Of a stretch of 64,000 nucleotides of DNA, positions 30,435 to 40,801 are shown one piece after another. Location of the stretch: contig CM074763.1 of the NCBI GenBank assembly GCA_037355855.1, forward strand, positions 3,162,001 through 3,226,000, read 5' to 3'. A program made the translations under genes and the position numbers. Every line of letters begins with the position of its first letter. Positions within the stretch are counted from its first letter, which is position 1. A model generated the notes under the pieces. The model was not told the DNA's origin, made no database searches, and was given only the letters and a program-made list of their open reading frames with translations. The DNA is from Pseudo-nitzschia pungens (taxonomy: Eukaryota; Bacillariophyta; Bacillariophyceae; Bacillariales; Bacillariaceae).

Positions 30435-33400
30435 TCAGCTGACCAATTCAGCACTGTACCGGTTAAATAAATCACGAGACAAATTCTTGGTATGAATGTC
30501 TGGGGTCATATCATTCCCAGTTCTCCATTCCGCCATAAGAAATTTGCCTCTCCGGCCATTCCACCGACCGGGCTTAGTTACTTTGATCGTAAAGCCCTTT
30601 CTTTTGGTGGAGACAATGAAGTTCATGACTCTCTTAAGTGCCTTCATACTCTTCGTACCGGCTTGTTGCATGTGGCTTGACAGTTCCCTCACTGCATTCA
30701 GTACATCCGGTCTGCTCCATCTCATCATGTGCAGCAGAATTCCTACGCCAGATCGATACTTGGTCTGTTCTTCCGGTGACAGAGGATTATCGACTCCGGG
30801 TTTGAACTCAAGGACACTTCCCGGCTCTGCTGGTGTAGTTGGGGCTTTGTTCTGTGGTCCAGTACCGCCAGTACACCCAAATTCATCCGCGAATCGCTGC
30901 ACCTTCACCGGTTGTGTCAGTCTGATTTGCCCAGCTTCTCGCTCCACTTGGCAACCCACATATTCTTCCAATTGCCCCAGATCTTTGCAGTCCCATAAGC
31001 TCATGAACTGCTTTACTGTTTTCAACACCAGATCTTTAGGCCCTGAGATACAGCAGTCATCTACCCACAGCACAAACAGTACCAATTGCTCCTTTTTATA
31101 CTTGTAGAACACACATGGTTCTGCCGGATTTCTCTTAAATCCCATAAATGCCAATGCCTTGCAGCATTCGCGATAGTATTGCAACGCCGCCTGTACAGTG
31201 CCGTACTGAGTCTTGAGTAGTTTAAACACTCCCCATGCCGGATACCACTTCTTATAGGCCTCCGGAATTGTCATATAGATTTGATGTTTGTCCGGATGCT
31301 GAAATTCCCCGTTTAGGAAGGCTCCCTCCACATCCACCAGATGCTGATACCAGTTGGCTGTCAATGTTAGAACAAAACAGATTCTGATACTGACTTCCGT
31401 GGCCACTGGTGCTGACTTGTCGTGGCTGTCATAGTGTTTTCCATCTACCTGCTGAAACCCCCGAAACGCGTTTCTGGCTCTGAAAACGCCATTCGGTTTC
31501 TTCTTCATAGCCCAAGTGCTGTTAAACAGTTTGGTTCCCTTTGGAATATCTCTTGGGTGCACCAATTCAAACACATTGTACTTAACCATTTTGTCGTGTT
31601 CTACCTTGATGGCCTTCTCCCATTCCTTCCGGTCAACTGTTCTCATTGCTTGTTGGTAATTCATTACATTGAGCTCTTCTGTGTTTCCGTAGTTCTCGCC
31701 TGTTGCTCCCACAAGAAATAACTCCCCTTTTGTGTCTGTCAGCGCTGCTGCGACCAATCGATGCTGTTTTGTTGCGTCTACATACCCAAATGCATGTTCC
31801 ACTGATAGGTAAATCTTTTCTCCCTTTGTCAGTGAGAATAACAACGCCTCTTCTTCCATCATACTCTCGTCGTAAACCTCATCTAGTGCACTGATACATG
31901 CTTCGTCCATTCCCAATAGGCATGTTTCTTTCGCGTATCCGTCTTGGATTGCGAGCGCTGCGAGCTCGGTTCCATCGTGTGCCAATGGTGCTCTCACCTG
32001 GCGTCCAGACCGCGTTACTGCCCGAACAGCTCGCGTGTCTACTTCACTGCTGACGGTCGTTGCGCTCTCGTCCGTTGACTCTGCATCATCTTCCGTTGTA
32101 TCGAACAACGGCTGCTCCGCCTCGAAATCCACCACTTCCGTGTGTATTGACGTGTGCGTCCTGCTCTCTTCACTGGCGTGGCTCTCGTCCGAGTCTGACA
32201 TCACTGATTCCTCATCCAATGACGTTTCGAAGTCGATCTCCACTCCCGGCAAACCGACGGGCTTATAGTACATGCGCCCCAACCATTGGACGTCTCTCGA
32301 GTGAATTGTTTTCTTGGTCTTCGGATCATACATAACGTAGCAATCTCCGGCATGGTTCTCCGCGTAGTGTACAAACAAGCAGGTCTTGCCACGTGCTTTG
32401 ACTTTCGCCGTGCCTCTTGTGTGTGTTTTGACCACGCCGGCCATTCCCGCCACCTGTAGATTGTTGATCCATTTGGGTAATCTCCCGTACAAGTGCTCAT
32501 GTCGGGTCGCTCTTTTCCCGTTCACCTTTACCACTGTCAGCATGTCCGTCTGGGCTGCCCACTTAAGAAAGTGAGTGAAAAGTATGTATCTATACTTATC
32601 GGGCACGTTTGCCGCCGCCAATGCTGCTCTCGTTTTCCCACACAAGTGGTACAGTTTGGTCTCCACACGAGAGTTTCGCTGTGGCGTCTTGGCTGTATAC
32701 TCGAATTGTGTGTCCATTCGCCAGTCTTCGCCATTGAGTGTTGCCTCAAACTGGTAGTTTTCCCCGCCGTCATCACACCGAATTTCCTTGGCGCGTTTCC
32801 CTTGTCTCTTGAAACGGTTGAGTTTGGTGCAGAAGTCGTCGACAAAGCCTTTCTTTGTCCGATACCATCCCAGGATTGTTCCCCCGGTTAGATGCTCGAC
32901 GCCGACTGTCAAGCAATTGTTGTATGGGAATACCACTCCGCCCTTCTTTGGTTCTTTAAGCGACAGTCCGTCCACATACCACTTCTGTCCAATGTTCTTT
33001 ATTTGTTGCGTCTCTCCGCTTCCTAGATCAACCTGTCGTGCTTTGCCGACTGCGCACGCCTCGCATGTAGCGCTTATTCCCTCCAGTGTCCAGCCCAAAT
33101 GTTTGGCTGTTTGCTTAGTACTGCGCATATTGGTGTGTCCACAGTACTCATGTGCTTGCTGCACGGTCATCTTGGCTTTGGCCGCCAAGGCCATCTCTGG
33201 TTGGCTGTCGTCCTGTCTCCGGTCAATCCGCACTGCCCAAAGTCTACCTTCTTTCGAGTGGATTGGTATGTCGAAATGTAGTGTTTGCTTGCCCTTATAC
33301 AGGTGTATTCCTGTTTTGTCTCCTGTCATGGTCCAGCCATTGTCAGTTAGTTTGGTTATGGAGCAAAGATTAAATTTAGATCCACCATATCTACAGTCCA

Positions 33401-35495
33401 TCATACGGATTAATGTGGTAGTTCCCTTTGGTCCCCGTACTATCCCTGGTATATCCACTATCGCTATTGCTTGCATTTTATTCCCGCTAGCGTCCATGGA
33501 GTGATTTGCAGTCTTCAATCGTGCGTTAGCGTTCTTAGAAGGAATCGAGCCTACCCGGCTATTCGTGATGTGACACGTTGCTCCTGTGTCTGCAATCCAT
33601 ATATTGGGTGAGTATAGTGACTCCGACGCCGAGTGTGCTGTAAGCGCTGTATTTCCGTCTCCTGCGTTCAGCATTGCGTACTCTTCGCCCCCTGCTTGCG
33701 CGTAATTCCTGCGTTCACATGTCCGTTGTTCTTCAGTTGGCCAATCGTCTGGCGCGCATTGTTCGAGTCTGTCGGGCCATTCCCGGATTGCATACGTCCT
33801 GCGAGTTTGTGACTCCAGCTGTTCTGCCGCATGTATATATTGCGGCATGGATATTAACATATCGCTATCTGTCCCGACTGGCACTGCTTTAAGTCGCATG
33901 CTCCAGCCCTTTAACTGTCCGTTGCAGTCGAGTACTTCCGTGACTGCTTGGACTTCTCCAAGGATTGGTCTGTTGTAAGTATGTGCTGGTGCACGATACC
34001 ATCCATTGCGGTTCAATTTGATTTGTTTCTTGCGCACCGGCCTGCTGATCCCGCATGCTTCTCTGGTATGTTTAGAGCTCGAACAGGTTTTGTTCTGTTT
34101 CTTAAGCGCTGGTCTTGTAGTCCCGCATGAATTCCTTGTATGTTTGGGTGTCTGGCAACACCTTTCACTACTTTTGTTTGCATGTGTCTTCTGCCTTTGC
34201 GCTTCACTATTACCAAACGTGTGTTTGCGTCCACGATTGTCTGCTTTTGGTTTGCTCGATTTTCGTCCCTTTCCGTACGTTCTATGTACATTCTGTACTA
34301 ATTTCTTGTTCTTTCTTTTCTGTTGCTTGTTCTTGTTGCTGTTGACCTTTTTGCGTCTCCAGTTCATTTCTGCTGGTTCGGTCCACTCAGCAATCAGCTG
34401 CGAAGTATCCTCCATGGTTTCCTCCTGACCATGGCATTCTTCACAAAATACACACTGTCCGATTCCTGCTAGAGCCAACTCGGATTCAATCGACAATGCT
34501 GCTATCTCGTTCGTCTGCTTTCCTTTCATCCACTTCGGTTTCTTTTCCGGGTGTTTCTCCCAACATTCTGTATCGGGATGTCCTTTCTTTCCACAGTGCC
34601 CACACTTCTTTAGTTTTGGGCAGTCTCTCTTGATGTGTCCGGCCTTTCCACAGCTGTAACATCTCTTTTGACTGTGTTCTCCAGATTTGTTCTGACCCAT
34701 TTTGTTTCCGTTGTAATCATACTCGTTTGAGGTGAGACTGTACTCCACTTGAGCTCTAGACTTGTTCCTCTCGTTCAACGCCTTCCAGAGCGTAATCATA
34801 GCCTGCTTTATCTCTCGAACTTGAGGTGCTCCGTTGTTGTCCTTGAGTGCCTCCTCTCGCTTGCGAATCAGGGTTTGTTGGTACAGATCCGGCGCTTTTG
34901 TGTAGATCAAAACTAACTTCTCCTCATCAGATATTCCCTTGGTTCTATCCGCATACTTCAGCTCAATCTTGGCTAACCTCGCGAAAAAGTCCCTTGGATT
35001 TTCCTTGTTCTTCATGGTGAGTTGCGCCATTTCTCTGCGCTGATCAAACAGTGCCGTTGCTGGATCTCCTCGATACTCCGCGAACAGATCTTGGACTATC
35101 AAGTGTGCTTGCCCGATTGGCCATTCTTTGGTGACCGATGCATGCACCATTGCCAAGCAATTAATCATCTCACCCTTTGCGAAAGCGATTTGCATTGCCG
35201 ACACTGCCAACTTGTTCTTGAGAATTGCTTCCTTGTTGGCGTCGGAATGTTTGTTGTTTTTGCCTGCTTCTTCTTCTTCCTTGTCCGGCAAATCTTTATG
35301 CCGTTCCTCTTTTAGGACTTCGACGAAGTCCTTCTGAGCTGCGTATGCTCTCAAGTAAGCCCACCAACTTGCGAATCCGTCTTCGGTGTCTACGCTGAAA
35401 GTTGGTACGTCTACCTTTATGTATTTCGTTTTGTTATCACTCATCTTCACTTGTTGGTTGCTTACAGGGATATTTCGTATTTTCTCTTTTCCCAC
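30435..35495 (-). CDS. Copia Gag-Pol polyprotein
   Basis: 1686 residues in one frame. Gag has two CCHC knuckles (CYSCGKAGHIKRDC and CGHCGKKGHPDTEC, about residues 280-310). Then come a basic Arg/Lys/Ser/Cys-rich region, protease WIADTGATCHIT (about 630), integrase with zinc finger (HEYCGH...CEACAVGKARQ), core WYVDGLSL and IRCDDGGE, and RT with HLVDVEGAFLNG and LWVDDCCISG (about 1440). After the RT connection (WSRPDVLNAVRELSSHMQQ) the frame goes from KGFTIKVTKPGRWNGRRGK straight to FLMAEWRTGNDMTPDIHTKN, the usual C-terminal end. The RNase H core with its catalytic Asp/Glu and DN motifs is missing, an in-frame loss of roughly 110-120 residues. The first ATG is used. Confidence 0.9.
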   Translation of the reverse strand: MGKEKIRNIPVSNQQVKMSDNKTKYIKVDVPTFSVDTEDGFASWWAYLRAYAAQKDFVEVLKEERHKDLPDKEEEEAGKNNKHSDANKEAILKNKLAVSAMQIAFAKGEMINCLAMVHASVTKEWPIGQAHLIVQDLFAEYRGDPATALFDQRREMAQLTMKNKENPRDFFARLAKIELKYADRTKGISDEEKLVLIYTKAPDLYQQTLIRKREEALKDNNGAPQVREIKQAMITLWKALNERNKSRAQVEYSLTSNEYDYNGNKMGQNKSGEHSQKRCYSCGKAGHIKRDCPKLKKCGHCGKKGHPDTECWEKHPEKKPKWMKGKQTNEIAALSIESELALAGIGQCVFCEECHGQEETMEDTSQLIAEWTEPAEMNWRRKKVNSNKNKQQKRKNKKLVQNVHRTYGKGRKSSKPKADNRGRKHTFGNSEAQRQKTHANKSSERCCQTPKHTRNSCGTTRPALKKQNKTCSSSKHTREACGISRPVRKKQIKLNRNGWYRAPAHTYNRPILGEVQAVTEVLDCNGQLKGWSMRLKAVPVGTDSDMLISMPQYIHAAEQLESQTRRTYAIREWPDRLEQCAPDDWPTEEQRTCERRNYAQAGGEEYAMLNAGDGNTALTAHSASESLYSPNIWIADTGATCHITNSRVGSIPSKNANARLKTANHSMDASGNKMQAIAIVDIPGIVRGPKGTTTLIRMMDCRYGGSKFNLCSITKLTDNGWTMTGDKTGIHLYKGKQTLHFDIPIHSKEGRLWAVRIDRRQDDSQPEMALAAKAKMTVQQAHEYCGHTNMRSTKQTAKHLGWTLEGISATCEACAVGKARQVDLGSGETQQIKNIGQKWYVDGLSLKEPKKGGVVFPYNNCLTVGVEHLTGGTILGWYRTKKGFVDDFCTKLNRFKRQGKRAKEIRCDDGGENYQFEATLNGEDWRMDTQFEYTAKTPQRNSRVETKLYHLCGKTRAALAAANVPDKYRYILFTHFLKWAAQTDMLTVVKVNGKRATRHEHLYGRLPKWINNLQVAGMAGVVKTHTRGTAKVKARGKTCLFVHYAENHAGDCYVMYDPKTKKTIHSRDVQWLGRMYYKPVGLPGVEIDFETSLDEESVMSDSDESHASEESRTHTSIHTEVVDFEAEQPLFDTTEDDAESTDESATTVSSEVDTRAVRAVTRSGRQVRAPLAHDGTELAALAIQDGYAKETCLLGMDEACISALDEVYDESMMEEEALLFSLTKGEKIYLSVEHAFGYVDATKQHRLVAAALTDTKGELFLVGATGENYGNTEELNVMNYQQAMRTVDRKEWEKAIKVEHDKMVKYNVFELVHPRDIPKGTKLFNSTWAMKKKPNGVFRARNAFRGFQQVDGKHYDSHDKSAPVATEVSIRICFVLTLTANWYQHLVDVEGAFLNGEFQHPDKHQIYMTIPEAYKKWYPAWGVFKLLKTQYGTVQAALQYYRECCKALAFMGFKRNPAEPCVFYKYKKEQLVLFVLWVDDCCISGPKDLVLKTVKQFMSLWDCKDLGQLEEYVGCQVEREAGQIRLTQPVKVQRFADEFGCTGGTGPQNKAPTTPAEPGSVLEFKPGVDNPLSPEEQTKYRSGVGILLHMMRWSRPDVLNAVRELSSHMQQAGTKSMKALKRVMNFIVSTKRKGFTIKVTKPGRWNGRRGKFLMAEWRTGNDMTPDIHTKNLSRDLFNRYSAELVS

Positions 35496-35526
35496 TAACT
35501 CGATTCAACGCTTACAACTCAAAACG

Positions 35527-35538
35527 TTCTTCGAAGAA
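35527..35538 (-). other. 12-bp palindrome abutting the copia 5' LTR (primer-site position)
   Basis: TTCTTCGAAGAA, a perfect palindrome directly inside the 5' LTR. It occupies the same relative position as CAGTAATTACTG in the gypsy element. Confidence 0.6.
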
Positions 35539-35948
35539 TGTTGAGATGGTTGAAATATTCGGGTTAATAGAAGTGTTACTTTATTGGTTTCTATTTTCTA
35601 CAAAATATGAGCCAGGTATTCTCCTCCAATAATCCCAATATTCAGTTGTAAATCACTCCTAAACTTCTTCCTGTCTTTCACTCGCCAATATCCATTTATC
35701 ACTGCTCTATGTACCTTCAGTTAGAGACACTGAATGTTTGTTCATCATGGACACAACGCACTCAGATTCCCCATATTTGTCATTCCAGTATCAGTTTTGT
35801 GAGCTCCAAATATTGCTTAGTTTGCACCTATTCTTGTCCATCTTAGTGCTACGTCGCTTTCCACCATTTTGTTCTTATTCTGATTCTGAACTGTGTTTCG
35901 CTCATTGATTCGTCTGTCCGTTCTTCGTTCGACTACTTTGTCTCAACA
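35539..35948 (-). repeat. 5' LTR of the copia element
   Basis: 410 bp, TGTTGAGATGG...GTCTCAACA on the plus strand. It carries the minus-strand promoter of the element. Confidence 0.93.
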
Positions 35949-36153
35949 GAGAACTCAGGATTCTGGGTTTTAAAATTAATGGGTGAAGTAGAGAACTCAG
36001 GAGAGGGGGGGGTGGAAGTAGACGAACCGATAGACGAAGAGATCGACAAAGCGGTCGAAAAACCGGACGACGAAGTAGACGACGGAGAAATGGTTGCTCG
36101 GAGGTTTCGTTCTCGCATCGGTTCTTGCAACTTCTTGTGTGGAAGCAACAAAT
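35949..36153. repeat. 205-bp direct duplication, right copy, flanking copia
   Basis: Same as 29800-30004 by eye. Each copy directly abuts an LTR on the inner side (left copy at its end, right copy at its start). Confidence 0.9.
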
Positions 36154-36292
36154 CAGGGGTTGCCATTGCCTTGTCATTGCTGTTCTCGTTGGGGTTTGCT
36201 TGCTCAGGGAGAGCAAACGCGGGGGAAACAATCGCCGCTGCAGCGAGTAGGGCGTGGAAAATAACAAAGCAAGCCATGGCGTTCATCTTCAT
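35949..36292 (-). pseudogene. Secreted PT/Lys-rich protein, 5' part with signal peptide
   Basis: Starts at MKMNAMACFVIFHALLAAAA, a clear signal peptide ending near SPAFA. A Met 63 codons upstream is in frame, but its extension is polar and not needed. Then come LPEQANPNENSND, LLLPHKKLQEPMRERNLRAT and the Ser/Thr-rich segment shared with the 205-bp duplication. The frame enters the copia LTR and stops after a few codons (VETK), so only a short secreted product of about 120 residues could be made. The C-terminal PT and Lys repeats are 6 kb away at 29457-29799. Confidence 0.72.
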
Positions 36293-38424
36293 CGTGTCGT
36301 CGTTGTCGTTGTCGTTGTCGTTTTCTTGTAATTTGTGAAAGCGTGCGGAAGGGGCACTCAATTTTGTTGTATGGTGGCTTTGGATACTGCTTCTGCTTCT
36401 GCTTTTGCATCTATGATCTGAAATGGTAGGTTTTGGATTGTGCATGAGAGAGGGGGGAATGAAAGAACATTCTACAGACAAAGCACGTACAAGTAAGATC
36501 TTAAGAGTAAGATTTACGATTACATTGTGTTTGGTTTTTCTGCATTCTTGCGCTTGTCATGATTTGGAGTTTGGATTTGAATTAACGGTGCACAGCAAGT
36601 ATGCTGCTCCCGTTGATGTTCATCATCAACAGTACGGTAAGCTTAAAATTACGTCTCTTCTCTGCCGAGCATGCCGATGGTTCTTTTCCGTTCGTGGATT
36701 CGATAAATTCGCAAATTATGACCTAAAAGTACCGGTACTGTATCGGTAAAATGCAACTGTAGTTGCGCGCGCTACGCGCTCGTGCAACTCCTACCACATA
36801 GTACGTATACATAGGTACGTTCCTAAGTACGCCTCATTTTTTGACGTACGGGACCGTTTCTAATGGCTGAGAGTACAGTACCGGTTGCTCTGTAGACCCC
36901 CTTAACGTTGCTGAAACAGTAGTTTTTTTCTCCGTATATTAACACGGAGGTGCGCAACCTTCGTTGCATTATTAAAATAAAAACAGGACTCATGTCTATC
37001 GAAATTTCTGTCAGTAATCCACTGTTTGCTCACTTTTTCACTGAAAAAAAACACAAACACCAAAACACTATGCCAAAGCTACTGCTACTATTAGTAGTAC
37101 CACTTCTATTAGTAGTAGTAGTGGTGGTGGTAATGGTAGTAGTACTACTAGTAGTAGCAGTGGTAGTAGTGGTAGTAGTCTATTACTACTATTACTAGTA
37201 CTACTAGTACTACTTTGATATTTGATCATCAGCAAGAGATATGAATAAGACAACAGAAACAGCAACAACAGCAGCCCACGGAGTGCTGGCAAACAATGAG
37301 TCTACAGGGGGATACAGTTCAAGCGATAGTATTGTACACACTCAGATACTACAAGACACTCCCCTAGAGGTAGTACATTACTAGTATTACATCCCCAATA
37401 TGGTGCTTACTAATTTAAAGGAGATCAGAACAAAAGAGCTGAGCTCAGCTCAGTTCAGCTCTGTATGTATCTTGTTGCCTTGTAGTATAGCACTGTAGCT
37501 TGGGCATGATGCCAATGGTGGTATGCATCTTAGTACTAGTAGTAGTAGTAGCAGTACTAGTATTACTAGCAGCATTTCATGTATTTGTATTATACTACTA
37601 ATAGCTCCATGAGAACATCTAAACAAGTGTGAGCTCTGGTATGTCAAACAAACAATCGCATCTGGAGATACATGCTGTCTATCAGGACAGTACTCTAGGT
37701 AGTACCAGTAGTAGTATCCTTGCAGCCTTGCACCAACAACACCCTGGTGTTTCACTACCAGTACTACTAGTGTTGCTGTTTGTTTTGTTGGCTAGGGGAA
37801 GTACCCCTGTTGTTGCTGCTAAGGCATGTTTTCAAAGTTCAAGTTTATTTTTGTTACCCTTGTTGGTCTGTGGATCCTCTCTTTAGATTGGCCGACCCGA
37901 TGCCAAGTAAAATCAGATAACATTTAAAGAAAAAATCCATGTCAGATTTTATCACGTGATTTTACACGGTGTTTTTAGTTTTCGACTTGGAAATATTTTT
38001 GTGATGCGTTCTACCGGTCTTAGGCATCGCTCACACCCATCTGAGTGAGAGTGAATGCCATGTAGGATTGTACGTGTTTCCCTGGTACTCATTCTTTTTG
38101 TAACCAAATGAGTTTTGCGCGCGCCAAATGAGCCCACGTAGAAATTCTACATGTTTTCTGGTACTCATTCTTTTTAGTTGCATTCTGTGTAGTTACCATC
38201 ACCGTACACACTCGTACCGTGTCGTAGCGGAATGAATCATCAACCTGTCACTATCGAGTATCTTTCTGGTCTGGAGACTTTTTTGCTCTTGTCGATCGGT
38301 AAGATTACTACAGAATTCCTATCACCTGTCCCCGGGTTTAAAAGTAGAAATTAGTAGTCGGGGACGTACGGTAGAACTGGGGGACAGCTGATAAGAAGTT
38401 TTTTTATAGAGAGAAGAGGTCATA
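36293..38424. other. Intergenic, repeat-rich
   Basis: Contains the promoter side of the split secreted gene, a TAG/CTA trinucleotide-rich tract (about 37080-37215 and 37530-37570), a GAGCTGAGCTCAGCTCAGTTCAGCTC palindromic run near 37437 and a hairpin TTGCGCGCGCTACGCGCTCGTGCAA near 36762. A short direct repeat CTGGTACTCATTCTTTTT occurs near 38080 and 38160. No gene recognised. Confidence 0.5.
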
Positions 38425-38690
38425 CTATTACGCGGGGTTTGTTTCCATCAAAGAGGTCTTCGTCAAGAACCCGTGTCACGAACATTGCATCTGTGTCCCA
38501 AAAGGCAACGTATTCGACGTCCGTAAAATTGTCCGCCCAAAACATGACATACTGCTGGCGGTTGTGGCCATATTGACGACCCACGCCTGTTTCCCCTTTG
38601 ATATCTCCCTCACTTGGGAAGATTCATGGATCGTTTCGCTCGTCCTGGCTCCAACCAAGTAGACAACGATGCGTTCGAAGAAGGATGAAT
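38425..38690 (-). pseudogene. Fragment of a DXD glycosyltransferase-like protein
   Basis: Read on the minus strand, about 80 residues resemble a nucleotide-sugar transferase core: YGHNRQQYVMFWADNF, then DVEYVAFWDTDAMFVTRVL, with a DTD (DxD) metal-binding motif, ending LFDGNKPRVIV before TGA. The preceding strand RIVVYLVGARTSETIHESSQ is in a different frame, so there is a frameshift near 38610. Both ends are missing. A decayed copy is most likely; the rest of a gene was not found on either side. Confidence 0.55.
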
Positions 38691-38867
38691 ATTACGTAGT
38701 ACGTAGTACTTTGTACTACTACATTTTAACAAATAGATTATCTCATGGGCACGATAGATAATTTATCTTCGTTCATGATGTTGATACCACCTACGTAGTA
38801 CCATAGCTACTAAGTGCACAAAGTTCTTTGATGTTTAAAATTACTACGTGTACCGGAACTGTTCCCT

Positions 38868-39442
38868 GGAACATTATGGAAAAAAGTGTTTTTGATTGAG
38901 AAAATTTCCATATTCATGCGCGTTGCGCGCAATAAAATTGATGTAATTTTTAAAGGCTGTTTTTTGTTGAATATCCACTTTAACGGCTGTACGAGTACAC
39001 AGAGTGTCCTCAAAACTGTCCTCAAAAAACTGTCCTCAAAACGTGTCCTCAAAACGTGTCCTCAAAAAGTGTCCTCAACGATTTTGTCCTCAACAGTCTG
39101 TCCTCAACCATTATGTCCTCAACAATTATGTCCTCAACATTTTGTCCTCAACCTCTATGACTTCAACGTTGAGGTTGAGGACAAAATGTTGAGGACATAA
39201 TTGTTGAGGACATAATGGTTGAGGACAGACTGTTGAGGACAAAATCGTTGAGGACACTTTTTGAGGACACATTTTGAGGACAAAGATTTCGGTTTATGAC
39301 CGTTAAATTATGGTCGCTCAGCATAATTGAAAATATAGAAGAGGTGTTCTTATTGCCCTAAGATTTTTTTGAGAGTAGTCACGCGCACAATGCGCATGAA
39401 AATGGAAATTTTCCAGAAAGGTTTTTTTTTCCATAATGTTCC
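38868..39442. mobile_element. Foldback/MITE-like element with long palindromic core
   Basis: Outer inverted ends GGAACATTATGG (38868) and CCATAATGTTCC (to 39442) with similar subterminal sequence (GAAAATTTCCAT / ATGGAAATTTTC, and GCGCAT / ATGCGC). The centre is a large hairpin built from TGTCCTCAA-like units. No ORF. No clear target duplication at the ends chosen. Confidence 0.6.
39059..39267. repeat. 96-bp perfect inverted repeat of TGTCCTCAA units
   Basis: Arms 39059-39154 and 39172-39267 are exact reverse complements by eye, separated by 17 bp. Additional TGTCCTCAA units extend the left arm outward (39005-39058). Confidence 0.85.
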
Positions 39443-40801
39443 TGTTTCGATACCGCTTTTGTCACGACCACTTTGACAGAGATCGATCACTTTCAACTCT
39501 TTCTCAATGGACACACACAAAACTTACGCTGGACACTCCAGCAATGCATGTGTGCCGGTATTCAAATGGTAGCGAGGCACGCTTGCAAATATTCAAACGT
39601 TCACACAAAAATCGAAAAGCTCTCTTAAGAGTTAAAATATTAGTCACAATTTTCATACTACTCTGAATTTTCTACTTTAGAGTGTAACACAGTAATTTGA
39701 AACATCATCGGCGTTCTCACAATTTTGGATTCGATCACAACCGAAACCGAAAACAAAATAAGAACCAAAACATGATGAGACTGATTGCTCTTGCATCCGT
39801 TGCCCTTTCTGGGACATGGTGTGCCCATGGTGCTCTTACTGTGATGGACAACTATGAAATCCGTCCGGCAGGGGATGGTTCGAAAATCCCATGCGGTAAA
39901 GTTCTTACTGTTGAACCATTCGTCGTGGAGACTTATTTTGAGTCGGTGTCTACTGTTCCAGGTATTGCTACGTTTGAGCTTTTTGCAAATGCCGCTGATG
40001 GTAAGCCATGCAGCACTGGTACGGCTATCTCAAATTCGACTTTCAATGTGTCGACAAGCAATGGACCAACATACACCAAGACAGGTTGAAATAGTAAAAT
40101 TTTTGCTGCTCAATACTCCATTCCAGATGTGACGACAACTCCAGCATATGACAATGGAAAGGTGGATCTCTGTAAGTGAAGCACAAACTGTTGTGTGGGT
40201 TTCCATCTATTGTTTCTAGGATCTTTGTTGTACTAAATTCCTTTTGCAATGTTGTTTCAGGTGCCCGTACTGGCATTAAGAAAGAATATGATTCTTCTTC
40301 GAAAGGGGATGAGTATGTGTCCTATGTCGATACCCTATTGGTCCTCAACGTTGACCTTGTTGCCAAGTTTTCCAACTTCTCCCAAACCGTCAACATCACC
40401 ACAACAGCTATGGGAAAAGTTACGGAGAATGTGACTAAATCCGTTGCCGTGGAAGCTGTTTCGTGTGCTTTTCTCGAAAGTGCATCATCGAGCTATAAAA
40501 TTGGTCAAGATTTTTCCATCTGCGTGAGCCCAACGGCTGAGTATTACAGTATCGCGAGTTTTACGAACATAACTTGTGCAAACTCGGCATCTTAGCGCCA
40601 GTTGGTTGTGAACACTGCACCAGATACCCTCACAACGACGGCACTAGATGTCAGTGGTTACAAAAATGCATCTGGAGGTGCAGTTGGAGGAGGAGATGGT
40701 GGAGTCTTCAGCAGTGTCGTGACTGCGGGGTATTTTGGCGCTGGTGAAACTTCTTTTAATTGCAGTGGTGAAGTGACTCTGGCACACAATCCTCCTTGCA
40801 A

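Larger units (their letters stand above)
30005..35948 (-). mobile_element. Ty1/copia LTR retrotransposon lacking the RNase H core
   Basis: 5944 bp with two 410-bp LTRs that look identical and have 7-bp inverted ends (TGTTGAG...CTCAACA). A single minus-strand gag-pol ORF fills the interior. The 5-bp flanks (CAAAT left, GAGAA right) do not match, so there is no ordinary 5-bp target duplication. Instead a 205-bp host segment is duplicated on both sides. A purine-rich stretch (AGGGAAGTG) precedes the 3' LTR. The site after the 5' LTR is the palindrome TTCTTCGAAGAA, not a TGG primer site. Confidence 0.93.
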
